A stretch of DNA of 64,000 bases, taken from assembly GCF_024400535.1 (NCBI RefSeq), contig NZ_CP038800.1, positions 496,001 through 560,000 on the forward strand, read 5' to 3'. Source of the stretch: Treponema denticola (GTDB lineage Bacteria > Spirochaetota > Spirochaetia > Treponematales > Treponemataceae). Below the pieces are notes generated by a model that was not told the DNA's origin, ran no database searches, and saw nothing but the letters and a program-made list of their open reading frames with translations. The position numbers were made by a program, and so were the translations under genes. Positions 27,732 to 36,075 of the stretch are shown here, in pieces. Positions within the stretch are counted from its first letter, which is position 1; every line of letters starts with the position of its first letter.

Positions 27732-28460
27732 TTATATATTAAGCTCTACCTCCAAAATCGTATGATCGCTATATTGCTTAACTTTACCATAATTCCAAGA
27801 AAATGTTTCACCTATATTATTTGACAAATCCTTGCTGACAAATATATGATCATCTTGATAATGATTTCTTTCAGCCATATTATTTCCAAAAAATGTTTGT
27901 GTGTATTTTGGTATACATTCATGATACTGCGCTTTTATGCTATTGAAAGTTTTCAAGAAAAAACCCTTATACATTTCAATATCAGCATTAAAATCTCCAC
28001 CAATGATAAATTTACTAATGCTATCATTCATTATTTTATTATTGAAGATTTGTTCAATATGGTTTCTAATTGAATAAATATCATCAGGCGAAGTATTAGT
28101 ATGTAAACTACATATAGTGAAAATATTATTATTAAACATTAATTCTGCAAATACTTGTTTTCCATTTATACTTTCATTATCTACACACACATTATCGACA
28201 TACAATTCAGTAACATTCTTAAATGAACTTTTCTGTAGTAGATCTTTGCTGATATATACACATGTTCCCCATTTTATCGGGTCCTGAACTCTGCAAGTAT
28301 GGCTTTCCAAAAATACCGTTTGCTCCTTATATAATTCAGGAACAACGGTTTCTTGAAGTAATGCTATATCAGGATTTATTGTATTTACTAAATAATCCCA
28401 AGCTAAATCATGGTTATCTTTCTGTTGCCAGTAATTCATATTCCAACTAATCAATTTCAT
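27732..28460 (-). CDS. EEP-family (endonuclease/exonuclease/phosphatase) protein 1
   Basis: A 242-residue cytosolic protein with no signal peptide. Motifs in order are SWNMNYW (Asn of the metal site), DIALLQE (catalytic Glu), CSLHTN, GGDFNAD (Asp and Asn), DDHIFVS and YSDHTILEVE (C-terminal Asp-His pair). All the residues expected of an active Mg-dependent phosphodiesterase are present. Substrates in this superfamily range from DNA and RNA to phosphoinositides and proteins' nucleotide adducts, so the function is open. The start was placed at MKLISW. It has its own promoter, sits upstream of mcrBC on the same strand, and is related in position and promoter to EEP protein 2. Confidence 0.82.
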   Translation of the reverse strand: MKLISWNMNYWQQKDNHDLAWDYLVNTINPDIALLQETVVPELYKEQTVFLESHTCRVQDPIKWGTCVYISKDLLQKSSFKNVTELYVDNVCVDNESINGKQVFAELMFNNNIFTICSLHTNTSPDDIYSIRNHIEQIFNNKIMNDSISKFIIGGDFNADIEMYKGFFLKTFNSIKAQYHECIPKYTQTFFGNNMAERNHYQDDHIFVSKDLSNNIGETFSWNYGKVKQYSDHTILEVELNI

Positions 28461-28508
28461 CGTATTCCAATTCCTTTGCCGCCTCTTACACACATTAGGC
28501 CTACACCT

Positions 28509-28537
28509 ATCCTACCTCAAAAAATCATCTTTTTCAA
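28509..28537 (-). promoter_or_regulatory. Promoter of EEP protein 1, shared motif with EEP protein 2
   Basis: Minus strand TTGAAA (28532-28537), 17-nt spacer, TAGGAT (28509-28514). The spacer (AAGATGATTTTTTGAGG) is nearly identical to that before EEP protein 2. A slightly shorter version is near 4908-4935 in copy A. Confidence 0.6.
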
Positions 28538-28681
28538 CCAACAAAAAACCGTTCAAAATTTATATGTACGCATATGCCATTAGTCTATAAGTTTTCTATC
28601 TCGGATAATTTTACAAAATATACAATTATCCATTTTAATTTTATCCTCCGGTTTTTAAAATTATTTTCACCCCTAAATATA

Positions 28682-29090
28682 TCAATATTTTTCTGCAATC
28701 AATTCGAAATATTTTGATGGTGTAAAAATTAATGGTTTATCAATTTTTACATCTTCAAAATCCTTGTCTCCCGTAATCAAAATATCTGAATCAGATAAAA
28801 TTGCGGATACAAGAACCGGTAAATCTTTTATATCCCGAACTTTGATATTTATTTTCATCAATTGTATCGGGACTCTTAAATTCTTCAAAAGTAATTCCAT
28901 CAAAGAAAATACCCAATAACTCTTTTTTAAATGGAAATTTATTTTCAAAAACTTTTTTGCATTCTTCCTTTGTATATGAAGAAATTATTACCGTATGATT
29001 TTCAAGCAAATGAGAAAAAACTTTAGCAACCTTACCATCAGGGAAAAGTATCGCAGAAATCACAATGTTTGAATCTATGAAAATCCTCAA
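28682..29090 (-). pseudogene. PIN-domain toxin (copy B, frame error)
   Basis: Same gene as the intact copy at 5088. Two G/T bases are missing near 28844 (CTTTGATATT instead of CTTTTGGATATT), which shifts the frame two-thirds of the way through. TTG start overlapping the antitoxin stop as in copy A. Confidence 0.75.
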
Positions 29091-29332
29091 CTCTTTTCCT
29101 TAGCTCTTTAATATAAGCAATAACGTCATCTCTGTTTGAAAGCCGGCTTTTCTGCTTCTCCTTGCATTTGAGTTTGAATATTTGCTAAAGCTATTTGAGA
29201 AGCATTTGTAATATAAACTTTTCCTCTGCTTTCTTCAAAAAAGACTTTATCGCCGGTTTTTAACCCGAGCATATTTCTTATCGCAAGCGGAATTGTAATC
29301 TGACCCTTAGATGTTAGTTTTGCAAGCTCCAT
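29087..29332 (-). pseudogene. AbrB/MazE-type antitoxin (copy B, frame errors)
   Basis: Same gene as the intact copy at 5495. The AbrB DNA-binding domain is intact (first 60 codons). Missing T bases near 29132-29150 and 29097 shift the toxin-binding tail. Confidence 0.75.
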
Positions 29333-29363
29333 AAAACGCCTCCTTACTTTCCTTACTTATACT

Positions 29364-29393
29364 ATTATATAATAATTAATTACTTTCTGTCAA
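29364..29393 (-). promoter_or_regulatory. Sigma70-type promoter of the AbrB/PIN operon (copy B)
   Basis: TTGACA and TATAAT on the minus strand with an 18-nt spacer, identical to 5775-5804. The remaining 200 nt before the next gene show nothing recognisable. Confidence 0.75.
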
Positions 29394-29591
29394 TAATTTC
29401 TACGAAATATTTTTGAAAGCTGCAATTTAAATCCATCAGATTTATATCTCGGAAATTTTAGCATTTGTCGACTTTTGAAAGTTGTGTTAATCTTTTAAAT
29501 TTCCTTATAGAACTTCTTTTTCTGTTTAATATCACTTTTTATATATTTATCAAATGTAGGCTTTTCCAGAATCCTATCACTACTTCGGATA

Positions 29592-30323
29592 TTAGTCTAT
29601 AGTTTCAAATACAATCTGCATTGGGATATGATCTATTGTATTTTTAGATAATTTCCATTGATTTTGATACCATTTATCATGTTCTCCAGTTTTTACCGAT
29701 AAAACCTTCCATTTTTCTGGAATAAAACAATAATCAACATGACCAATGTTTTTATAGGTTTTTATTTCTTTATCTACTCCAAATTCAATTTTATTAAATT
29801 TATGATAACAACTTTTTAGGTTTTTATCTTTGAATAAGTTTATCATGTAAGCAAAATATTCTCTTTCATTTTGATAGTTTATATCCGTATTAAAGTCTCC
29901 AACAACAATCGATTCAGATATGTTTCTATAGTCTTCTTCTTTTAACCCTTCGATTACTTGACCAATATAAGGAAAATCACATTTCTCTTTTTTTGTCCAT
30001 ACAGCGTATATTGTATAATATTCTTCATTGTTAAATACTTTGAAAGGAATGAAATATCTTATATTCCTATTATGATAATACTGAAGTGTAATACAGTATC
30101 TATTTGAAAATATTCCGACACCTAAATCACCTTTACCTGTTTTTTCATCATATTCGGTATTATCACCATACCAGTTTGAAAACTTGAAATAATTTGATAA
30201 ATTGTATCTGTCTAGGTCTCTACACTCCTGAATAATGTAAATATCAGACGGAAATTCTTTGATTATTTTCTCTGCTTTTTCGCTTGTTAGACCGCAGCAA
30301 CAATTCCATGTAACTAATATCAT
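29592..30323 (-). CDS. EEP-family (endonuclease/exonuclease/phosphatase) protein 2
   Basis: A 243-residue protein of the same superfamily as the gene at 27732 but strongly diverged. Motifs are VTWNCCCG, YIIQE, VVGDFNTD, HVDYCFIP and the closing IDHIPMQIVF. Together they supply the usual Asn, Glu, Asp/Asn and Asp-His active-site residues. WNCCCG with three cysteines is unusual. There is no signal peptide or membrane segment. The chosen ATG has AAAGGA five bases upstream; an in-frame ATG lies 23 codons earlier. It is the first gene of the island EEP2, AbrB/PIN, EEP1, mcrB, mcrC on the minus strand. Confidence 0.8.
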   Translation of the reverse strand: MILVTWNCCCGLTSEKAEKIIKEFPSDIYIIQECRDLDRYNLSNYFKFSNWYGDNTEYDEKTGKGDLGVGIFSNRYCITLQYYHNRNIRYFIPFKVFNNEEYYTIYAVWTKKEKCDFPYIGQVIEGLKEEDYRNISESIVVGDFNTDINYQNEREYFAYMINLFKDKNLKSCYHKFNKIEFGVDKEIKTYKNIGHVDYCFIPEKWKVLSVKTGEHDKWYQNQWKLSKNTIDHIPMQIVFETID

Positions 30324-30421
30324 ATTTTTCCTTTGTGCTCTCTGTGTTTTTACTAAACCAATACTTGAATTTATCTCACCACTGTTTTCCAATAGCCAAA
30401 CATCATTTACTCCTTACCACT

Positions 30422-30450
30422 ATCCTACCTCAAAAACTTATCTTTTTCAA
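30422..30450 (-). promoter_or_regulatory. Promoter of EEP protein 2
   Basis: Minus strand TTGAAA (30445-30450), 17-nt spacer (AAGATAAGTTTTTGAGG), TAGGAT (30422-30427). It is almost the same as the promoter of EEP protein 1. The leader to the chosen ATG would be about 95 nt. Confidence 0.6.
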
Positions 30451-30654
30451 GTAGAATCTCAAATAGCAAGGCTATACAACACAGCAGATAAATGCTAAAA
30501 TGACTGCTGATTGTATGTTCATATTGAATCAAACTAAACTAATATTTAGAAGGCTAATAATGGGATACCGATGACTAAAAAATATTTTTATCCTACTTTA
30601 TTTGAAAAATTTATTCTTATGAAGTCTTCGATTTCTTTTTCTTTTAGAATTGCA

Positions 30655-30697
30655 CATTTAACTTCGGTACGGAAATTCCGAAGGCCGAAGTTAAATG
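30655..30697. terminator. Perfect 13-bp inverted repeat after fabF (copy B)
   Basis: Same hairpin as at 7058-7100, CATTTAACTTCGG with its exact complement, located 47 nt beyond the fabF stop. The rest of the 30451-30743 interval holds nothing convincing. Confidence 0.5.
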
Positions 30698-30743
30698 TAT
30701 TGTTTCGGTTTTAGCTTATCTAATTAAAGCTTTTTAAAAGCCC

Positions 30744-31981
30744 TTACTTTATCTTTTTGAAGACAGCGACGCCGTTATGGCCTCCGAAGCCGAGAGAGCC
30801 TGAGGCGGCACAGTTTATTTCGCCCTTGACGCCCTTGTTCGGAACATAGTCCAAATCGCAGCCGGCTTCAAGGTCGGGTTCGGTTAGGTTGATGGTCGGG
30901 GGATAAAATCCATCTTCCATTGCCTTTATACAGAAAATAGCTTCAAGAGCTCCTGCGGCACCTAAGCAGTGGCCTATCATCGACTTGGTTGAAGAAACCT
31001 TCATTTTATATGCATGGTCTCCGAAAGCTTTTTTTAATCATGGCTGTTTCTGCAGGGTCGTTAATCGGTGTCGAGGTTCCGTGAGCATTATAGTATTGAA
31101 CTTCTTCAGGTTTTATGCCTGCATCGGCTAAGGCCTTGGTGATGGCCAATGCTCCTCCGTCTCCTGAGGGGTCGGGGCTGGTTAAGTGGTAGGCATCGGA
31201 GGAAGCTCCATAGCCTGCAAATTCCGCATATATTTTAGCACCCCTCTTTTTTGCATGTTCATATTCTTCAAGAATGAGAATGCCTGAGCCTTCGCCCATT
31301 ACAAAGCCTGAACGCTTTTTATCGAAGGGACAGCAAGCCTTGGCAGGATCACCTGAGGCGAGGGTTTGCAAAATCGTAAAACCGCTTATACCGAAACCGG
31401 TAATTGTAGATTCCGTACCGCCCGATACGCATACATCAAGCCTTCCTGAGCGGACAAGGTCTAAAGCGTTTCCGAGAGCATCGGTACCGGAAGCACAGGC
31501 CGTAGCCAAGGTCCAAGACGGGGCCCTTTATGCCGAACTGCATACTTATGTTTCCGGCTGCCTCATTCGGAATAAGAAGAGGAACAGTCATCGGCGGAAT
31601 ACGATCCGGAGCAACTTGAAAGTATTTTTTAAAGGCTTCTTGGTAGATTTCAAAACCGCCTATACCGTTTCCGAGTATTATACCTGTGCGGTTTGCATCG
31701 ATGTTTTCTTTTGAAAGGCCGGCATCCTTCATTGCCTGCGAAGCTGCGGCTACGGCAAATTGAGTGAACCGAGCCATTTTACGGGCATCTTTTTTATCCA
31801 TAAATTGTGAAGCGTCAAAGTTTTTTACTTCTGCCGCTATCTGAATCTTAAAATCGGAACAATCAAATTGGGTAATGTTTCCGATTCCGCATTTACCTGC
31901 TTTGATTCCTTCCCATGTTTCATCCAGGGTGTTTCCTATGGGGGTTACGGCACCGAGGCCTGTAATTACAACTCTTCTCAT
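30744..31981 (-). pseudogene. fabF: Beta-ketoacyl-ACP synthase II FabF (copy B, two 1-base insertions)
   Basis: FabF catalyses the decarboxylative condensation of malonyl-ACP with acyl-ACP in fatty acid elongation. This copy has one extra G near 31522 and one extra T near 31028, relative to copy A where both stretches read correctly. Removing them gives 411 residues with the Cys-His-His triad. The C-terminus ...[18 protein letters not shown] is intact only here. It is transcribed convergently with nothing and followed by the acyl-CoA synthetase upstream on the same strand, so a lipid-related operon is plausible. Confidence 0.92.
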
Positions 31982-32141
31982 ATAAACTCCTTTTTGCGTA
32001 AATTTCCGCATTTTTGTACTCTTTATTGTTCTTTATTAAAGAACGTTTTTTATGTCAGGCTGTCTACAGAACAGCTTATAGAACAAAGTCTACTTGCTTA
32101 CGCCTTCTCTGTCAAGGCCGGTTTTTATCCGTCGACTTTTA

Positions 32142-33794
32142 TCAGGCCTTTCGGCTTCTGATTGCAGCCCGGCTTATCTTGCCGTTATGGGTTTTAGGCA
32201 ACGTTTCTACAAATTCGAGAGAACGCGGGGCCTTGTAGAGGGCCGCATTTTTCTTTGCAAAGAACATAAGCTCTTTTTCCAAGGCTTGGCTCGGTTGATA
32301 GGTTTTATTTAAAACAACAAAGGCCTTTACAGCCTGTCCTCTTTTAGGGTCGGGGACGCCTGTTACCGCACATTCAAAGACTGCCGGATGTTGTAAAAGA
32401 ACCGACTCCACCTCAAAGGGGCTTATACGGAAACCGGAACTTTTTATAAGGTCATCGGTTCGGCTTTCAAACCAAAAATAACCGTCTTCATCCCTATAGG
32501 CGGCGTCTCCCGTGTGGTAAACTCCGTCCTTAAAAACCTCGGCCGGTTTTTCTTCATTTTTATAATAGCCTCCGAACATTCCGAAGGGAACTTTTTTATC
32601 CAAACGCAAGATGATTTCTCCCGATTCTCCTGCTTTGCAAGAAGATCCGTCGGGGCGGATAATATCTATCTCATAGCCGGGGGCGGGCTTTCCCATTGAA
32701 CCGGGTTTGATTTTCATGCCGGGGAAGGTTCCTGTTGTGAGGGTGAGCTCTGTTTGCCCGTAGCCTTCCCGCAGTTCTATTCCGGTCTTTTCTTTGAATA
32801 TATTGAAGATGTCCATGCTAAGGGCTTCACCTGCCGTTGTACATTCTTCCAATGAGGATAAATCATAATCTTCTATTTTTTCGCGGATTAAGTACCTGTA
32901 AACGGTGGGAGGTGCACAAAAGGAAGTTATCCTGTATTTTGATAATTTTTCGAGCAGGTTTTTAGGGATAAACATTTTCATGTCATATACAAATACGGCA
33001 CAGCCGCAAAGCCATTGACCGTAAATCTTTCCCCACATAGCCTTTGCCCAACCTGTCTCGGCAACGCTTAAGTGTCTTCCGTCTTCCTTGACGTTTTGCC
33101 AAAATTTTGCGGTCGCAATGTGCCCAAGCGGATATAAAAAATTATGTTCCACCATTTTGGGATTACCCGAAGTGCCTGAGGTAAAGTACAAAAGAGCGGT
33201 GTCCTTTCCGCAAGGGTAGGCTTCTCCTTGGGGAGGTGTAAAATCTTCACTCATATTTTTTACGAGTTTATCAAAGGAAATCCAACCATCCATTTCGTCA
33301 TGCACCCAAACAAGGAGGGGCTTATTATAAGCGGACTCGGCAGCTTTTTGAATTTCTTCTTGCAAATTCTTTTCTTGTACGGCCATTATCATTTTTATAT
33401 TGGCTGATTGAATACGGTATTCGATATCGTGGGCTGCGAGCTGGACCGTTGCAGGAACGGCTATTGCCCCTATTTTATGCAGGGCAGGAAGAACAAACCA
33501 AAACTCGTATCTTCTTCGCAAAAAAAGCAAAACCGTGTCGCCTCTTCCTATTCCCATAGCCTTAAAAAAGTTGGCCGTCTTATTTATCTGCTTTGCCAAT
33601 TCTCCGAACGAAAAAATCCTTTCTTCGGTTTCATCGCACCAGACAAGAGCCTCTTTTTCGGGGTATTCCTTCGCTATTCTATCTATTATGTCATAAGCAA
33701 AATTAAAATTTTCGGGAGCTTTGACTGAAAAAGAATTATGTACGGTTTCCCAATCATCGCTTTCAATATAGTTTATATATTCTTTATAAAACAT
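32142..33794 (-). CDS. Acyl-CoA synthetase, AMP-forming (ACSM/medium-chain type)
   Basis: A 550-residue member of the adenylate-forming superfamily that activates a carboxylate with ATP and transfers it to CoA. The phosphate-binding loop is FTSGTSGNPK (residues 204-213). The adenine-binding motif is EGYGQTELT. The hinge and ATP ribose motif are YHTGDAAYRDEDGYFW. Catalytic Lys is in THNGKISRAAIR near the C-terminus. Overall layout and the AHDIEYRIQ region resemble medium-chain or butyrate-CoA ligases, but the exact acid is not determined. A short hairpin overlaps the stop codon. The fabF gene follows 160 nt downstream. Confidence 0.88.
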   Translation of the reverse strand: MFYKEYINYIESDDWETVHNSFSVKAPENFNFAYDIIDRIAKEYPEKEALVWCDETEERIFSFGELAKQINKTANFFKAMGIGRGDTVLLFLRRRYEFWFVLPALHKIGAIAVPATVQLAAHDIEYRIQSANIKMIMAVQEKNLQEEIQKAAESAYNKPLLVWVHDEMDGWISFDKLVKNMSEDFTPPQGEAYPCGKDTALLYFTSGTSGNPKMVEHNFLYPLGHIATAKFWQNVKEDGRHLSVAETGWAKAMWGKIYGQWLCGCAVFVYDMKMFIPKNLLEKLSKYRITSFCAPPTVYRYLIREKIEDYDLSSLEECTTAGEALSMDIFNIFKEKTGIELREGYGQTELTLTTGTFPGMKIKPGSMGKPAPGYEIDIIRPDGSSCKAGESGEIILRLDKKVPFGMFGGYYKNEEKPAEVFKDGVYHTGDAAYRDEDGYFWFESRTDDLIKSSGFRISPFEVESVLLQHPAVFECAVTGVPDPKRGQAVKAFVVLNKTYQPSQALEKELMFFAKKNAALYKAPRSLEFVETLPKTHNGKISRAAIRSRKA

Positions 33795-33929
33795 AGTTTC
33801 ACCTTATAAGACTATAGACAAGGCTTTCCCGAAAAGGTTGCAATAGAAAAAAAAGAAGAAATATGCTAGAATTCCTTTTAATGTTAAAGGACGGGGTATT
33901 TTAAAGGAGGCTTATTTTAAAAGATTTTT

Positions 33930-34988
33930 ATGGGAGAGCTTATATCAAGGACGACGAGCAATATCCTTTTGGATATGCTTATAGAACAAAACGGAAGGCC
34001 TCTTTCGGGCGAAGAAGCGGCTTTGCACTTAGGCCTTTCGAGGGTTTCCGTCTGGAAGGCTGTGCAAAAGCTGAGGGACGAAGGTTATGAAATTGAAGGC
34101 GGAAAGAACAAGGGCTATATTCTAAAATCCTCTTCAGATGTGCTGAACGCTTTTTCAATTGAAAAGAACCTATCTGCCTTTGCTCAATCCGTTTGCAAGG
34201 GGAAGGTTGAAGTTTTTAAGACAATAGATTCCACTAATACCGAGGCAAAAAGGCGTTTAACTTCTTCAAGCAGAGCCGAGTCCCTTCACGGAACGGTTCT
34301 TTTTGCCGAGCATCAAAGTGCAGGCAGAGGCCGCTTTTCACGCAGTTTTTATTCGCCGAGAGGAGCGGGCTTATACTTTAGCCTGATTTTTTGCCCCTCA
34401 ATTCCGGCAAAGACTGAAAAGGAAGTGCCCGCTTCCGCTCTTTACACGGCAATTTCGGCAGTTATTATCTGCCGCTGCTTAAAGGTTCTGGGCTTTGCTC
34501 CGCAAATAAAGTGGGTAAATGATATTTATCTTAACGGAAAAAAAATCTGCGGCATTTTAAGCGAGGGAATTATCGATATGGAAACTTCCTCAGTGCAGGC
34601 CGTAATTATAGGTATAGGCCTCAATGTAAAAGAGTCTAATTTTCCTCCCGAACTTAAAAACAAGGCCGGCTCTCTTTTTACCGAAGCCGGCTCATCTTTT
34701 AGTGAAGCCGAAGCTCCATCCCTCAACCGGAATGTTTTAGCTTCTTCTATTATATCGAGCTTGATTGAATCCCTTTACGGTCTGCACTCTCAAGAAAACT
34801 TAATGGAAGAATATAAAAGCCTCTCCCTCCTTACGGGAAAAAAGGTAAGAGTTCTTCCCTTTGCCGGCATCCCCTATCAAGCCTTGGTTTTGGGAATCAG
34901 CGATTTAGGGCATCTTATCATAGAAACCGATGACGGCAAAAAAAATGAGTTAATTTCGGGCGAGGTTAGTTTGGGGCTTGAACCTTAA
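33930..34988 (+). CDS. birA: BirA biotin-[acetyl-CoA carboxylase] ligase and repressor
   Basis: A 352-residue bifunctional BirA. An N-terminal winged HTH (residues 8-65, LSGEEAALHLGLSRVSVWKA) marks the repressor-type family. The ligase core has the biotinyl-AMP loop SAGRGRFSR (130-138), GLYFSLIF, and KWVNDIYLNGKKICGIL. A C-terminal SH3-like domain follows. It biotinylates the carrier protein of acyl-CoA carboxylases, which fits the lipid genes nearby. The GGAGG lies an unusual 19 nt before the ATG, so the start is not certain, but no better in-frame start was seen. Confidence 0.92.
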   Translation: MGELISRTTSNILLDMLIEQNGRPLSGEEAALHLGLSRVSVWKAVQKLRDEGYEIEGGKNKGYILKSSSDVLNAFSIEKNLSAFAQSVCKGKVEVFKTIDSTNTEAKRRLTSSSRAESLHGTVLFAEHQSAGRGRFSRSFYSPRGAGLYFSLIFCPSIPAKTEKEVPASALYTAISAVIICRCLKVLGFAPQIKWVNDIYLNGKKICGILSEGIIDMETSSVQAVIIGIGLNVKESNFPPELKNKAGSLFTEAGSSFSEAEAPSLNRNVLASSIISSLIESLYGLHSQENLMEEYKSLSLLTGKKVRVLPFAGIPYQALVLGISDLGHLIIETDDGKKNELISGEVSLGLEP

Positions 34989-35017
34989 AAAAGCTCATCT
35001 TTGAACAAATGCTTTGC

Positions 35018-35046
35018 TAGACATAAATCAAAAAAACTGGTATAAT
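35018..35046 (+). promoter_or_regulatory. Promoter giving a near-leaderless Wzz-like transcript (copy B)
   Basis: TAGACA (35018-35023), 17-nt spacer, TATAAT (35041-35046). The start codon at 35056 is 9 nt after the -10 box. No Shine-Dalgarno sequence lies between, so transcription probably starts within a few bases of the ATG. Confidence 0.65.
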
Positions 35047-35055
35047 CGCAAGTCT

Positions 35056-36075
35056 ATGGATGCTCAAGAAAACAATAATGATGAAATAAGTTTAATTGAC
35101 TTATTTGCCGTATTATTAGAATATAAGAAACTTATAATATTTACTACCTTTTTTGCTGCAGTTTTTATTTTTAGCTATTCTTTGATTTCTGTAAAACTGC
35201 CGCCTGAAAAATCTTATATGCCGAATGTTTATAGGCCTAAGGCCTTGATGTTGATAAATGATGCAAATTCGCAAGGGGGCGGTTTAGCCGGAAAACTAGC
35301 TTCAAGCGGATTAGGGAGTCTTGCAGGTTTAATGGGGGCTTCTGCTAGCGGAGGACAAACTTATAGCCGTTTAGCTATTTTTTTATCGACAACCAATTCT
35401 TTTTTGGATAACATAGTAGATGAATTTAATTTAATCGAAAAGTACAAAATAAAAAATCATTTAAGGGCCGAAAGCCGGAAAATCTTAACAGGAAAGTTAA
35501 AAATCAAGTTTGATGATAAGACCGGAGTCTTAGAAATAGGTTTTGAGGATATAGATCCGGAATTTGCAAAACAAGTGGTAATGCATTGTGTAAAATACTA
35601 TGAGGATAAATTTACCGATCTTGGTTTGGATAGAGATAAAATAGAAAAAGATAACCTTGAAAAAAGTATAAAAAATGTTTTAGCAGAAATAGATAGTATT
35701 ACTGAAAAATTAAAAAGACTTGAAACAGCTTCTATGAATATTTACGGCTCAAACATTCCTTCTGTAGGTATTGATGCAGAAAAATTAAATCTTGAACTGA
35801 CTGCGCAAAAAAACATATATGCCCAATTAAAGGCTCAGTATGAAATGATCAAAATAAAGATCAACAGTAATACGCCGATATTACAAATTTTGGAATACCC
35901 TGAGATACCGGATCAAAAGTCGGGCCCAAGCCGAGGAAAGCTGTCCATTATATTTACTTTTGCTGCCTTTTTCTTTTCGATATTTTTAGCTTTTTTACTT
36001 AATGCAATAAGCAATATAAAAAAAGATCCTGAAACAATGGCAAAACTAAGAGGAAATAAAAATGAAAAAAAATAG
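35056..36075 (+). CDS. Wzz-like polysaccharide chain-length determinant
   Basis: A 339-residue inner-membrane protein of the polysaccharide co-polymerase family. It has a cytosolic N-terminus, TM1 near residues 25-48 (LIIFTTFFAAVFIFSYSLI), a periplasmic part with a glycine-rich segment, and a coiled coil around 190-290. A proline-rich approach (PEIPDQKSGPSRGK) leads into TM2 near 300-325. This is the classic Wzz topology. The in-frame codon 14 residues upstream was rejected because it lies inside the promoter. It overlaps the SLBB export gene by 14 nt, so the two are co-translated. Confidence 0.85.
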   Translation: MDAQENNNDEISLIDLFAVLLEYKKLIIFTTFFAAVFIFSYSLISVKLPPEKSYMPNVYRPKALMLINDANSQGGGLAGKLASSGLGSLAGLMGASASGGQTYSRLAIFLSTTNSFLDNIVDEFNLIEKYKIKNHLRAESRKILTGKLKIKFDDKTGVLEIGFEDIDPEFAKQVVMHCVKYYEDKFTDLGLDRDKIEKDNLEKSIKNVLAEIDSITEKLKRLETASMNIYGSNIPSVGIDAEKLNLELTAQKNIYAQLKAQYEMIKIKINSNTPILQILEYPEIPDQKSGPSRGKLSIIFTFAAFFFSIFLAFLLNAISNIKKDPETMAKLRGNKNEKK

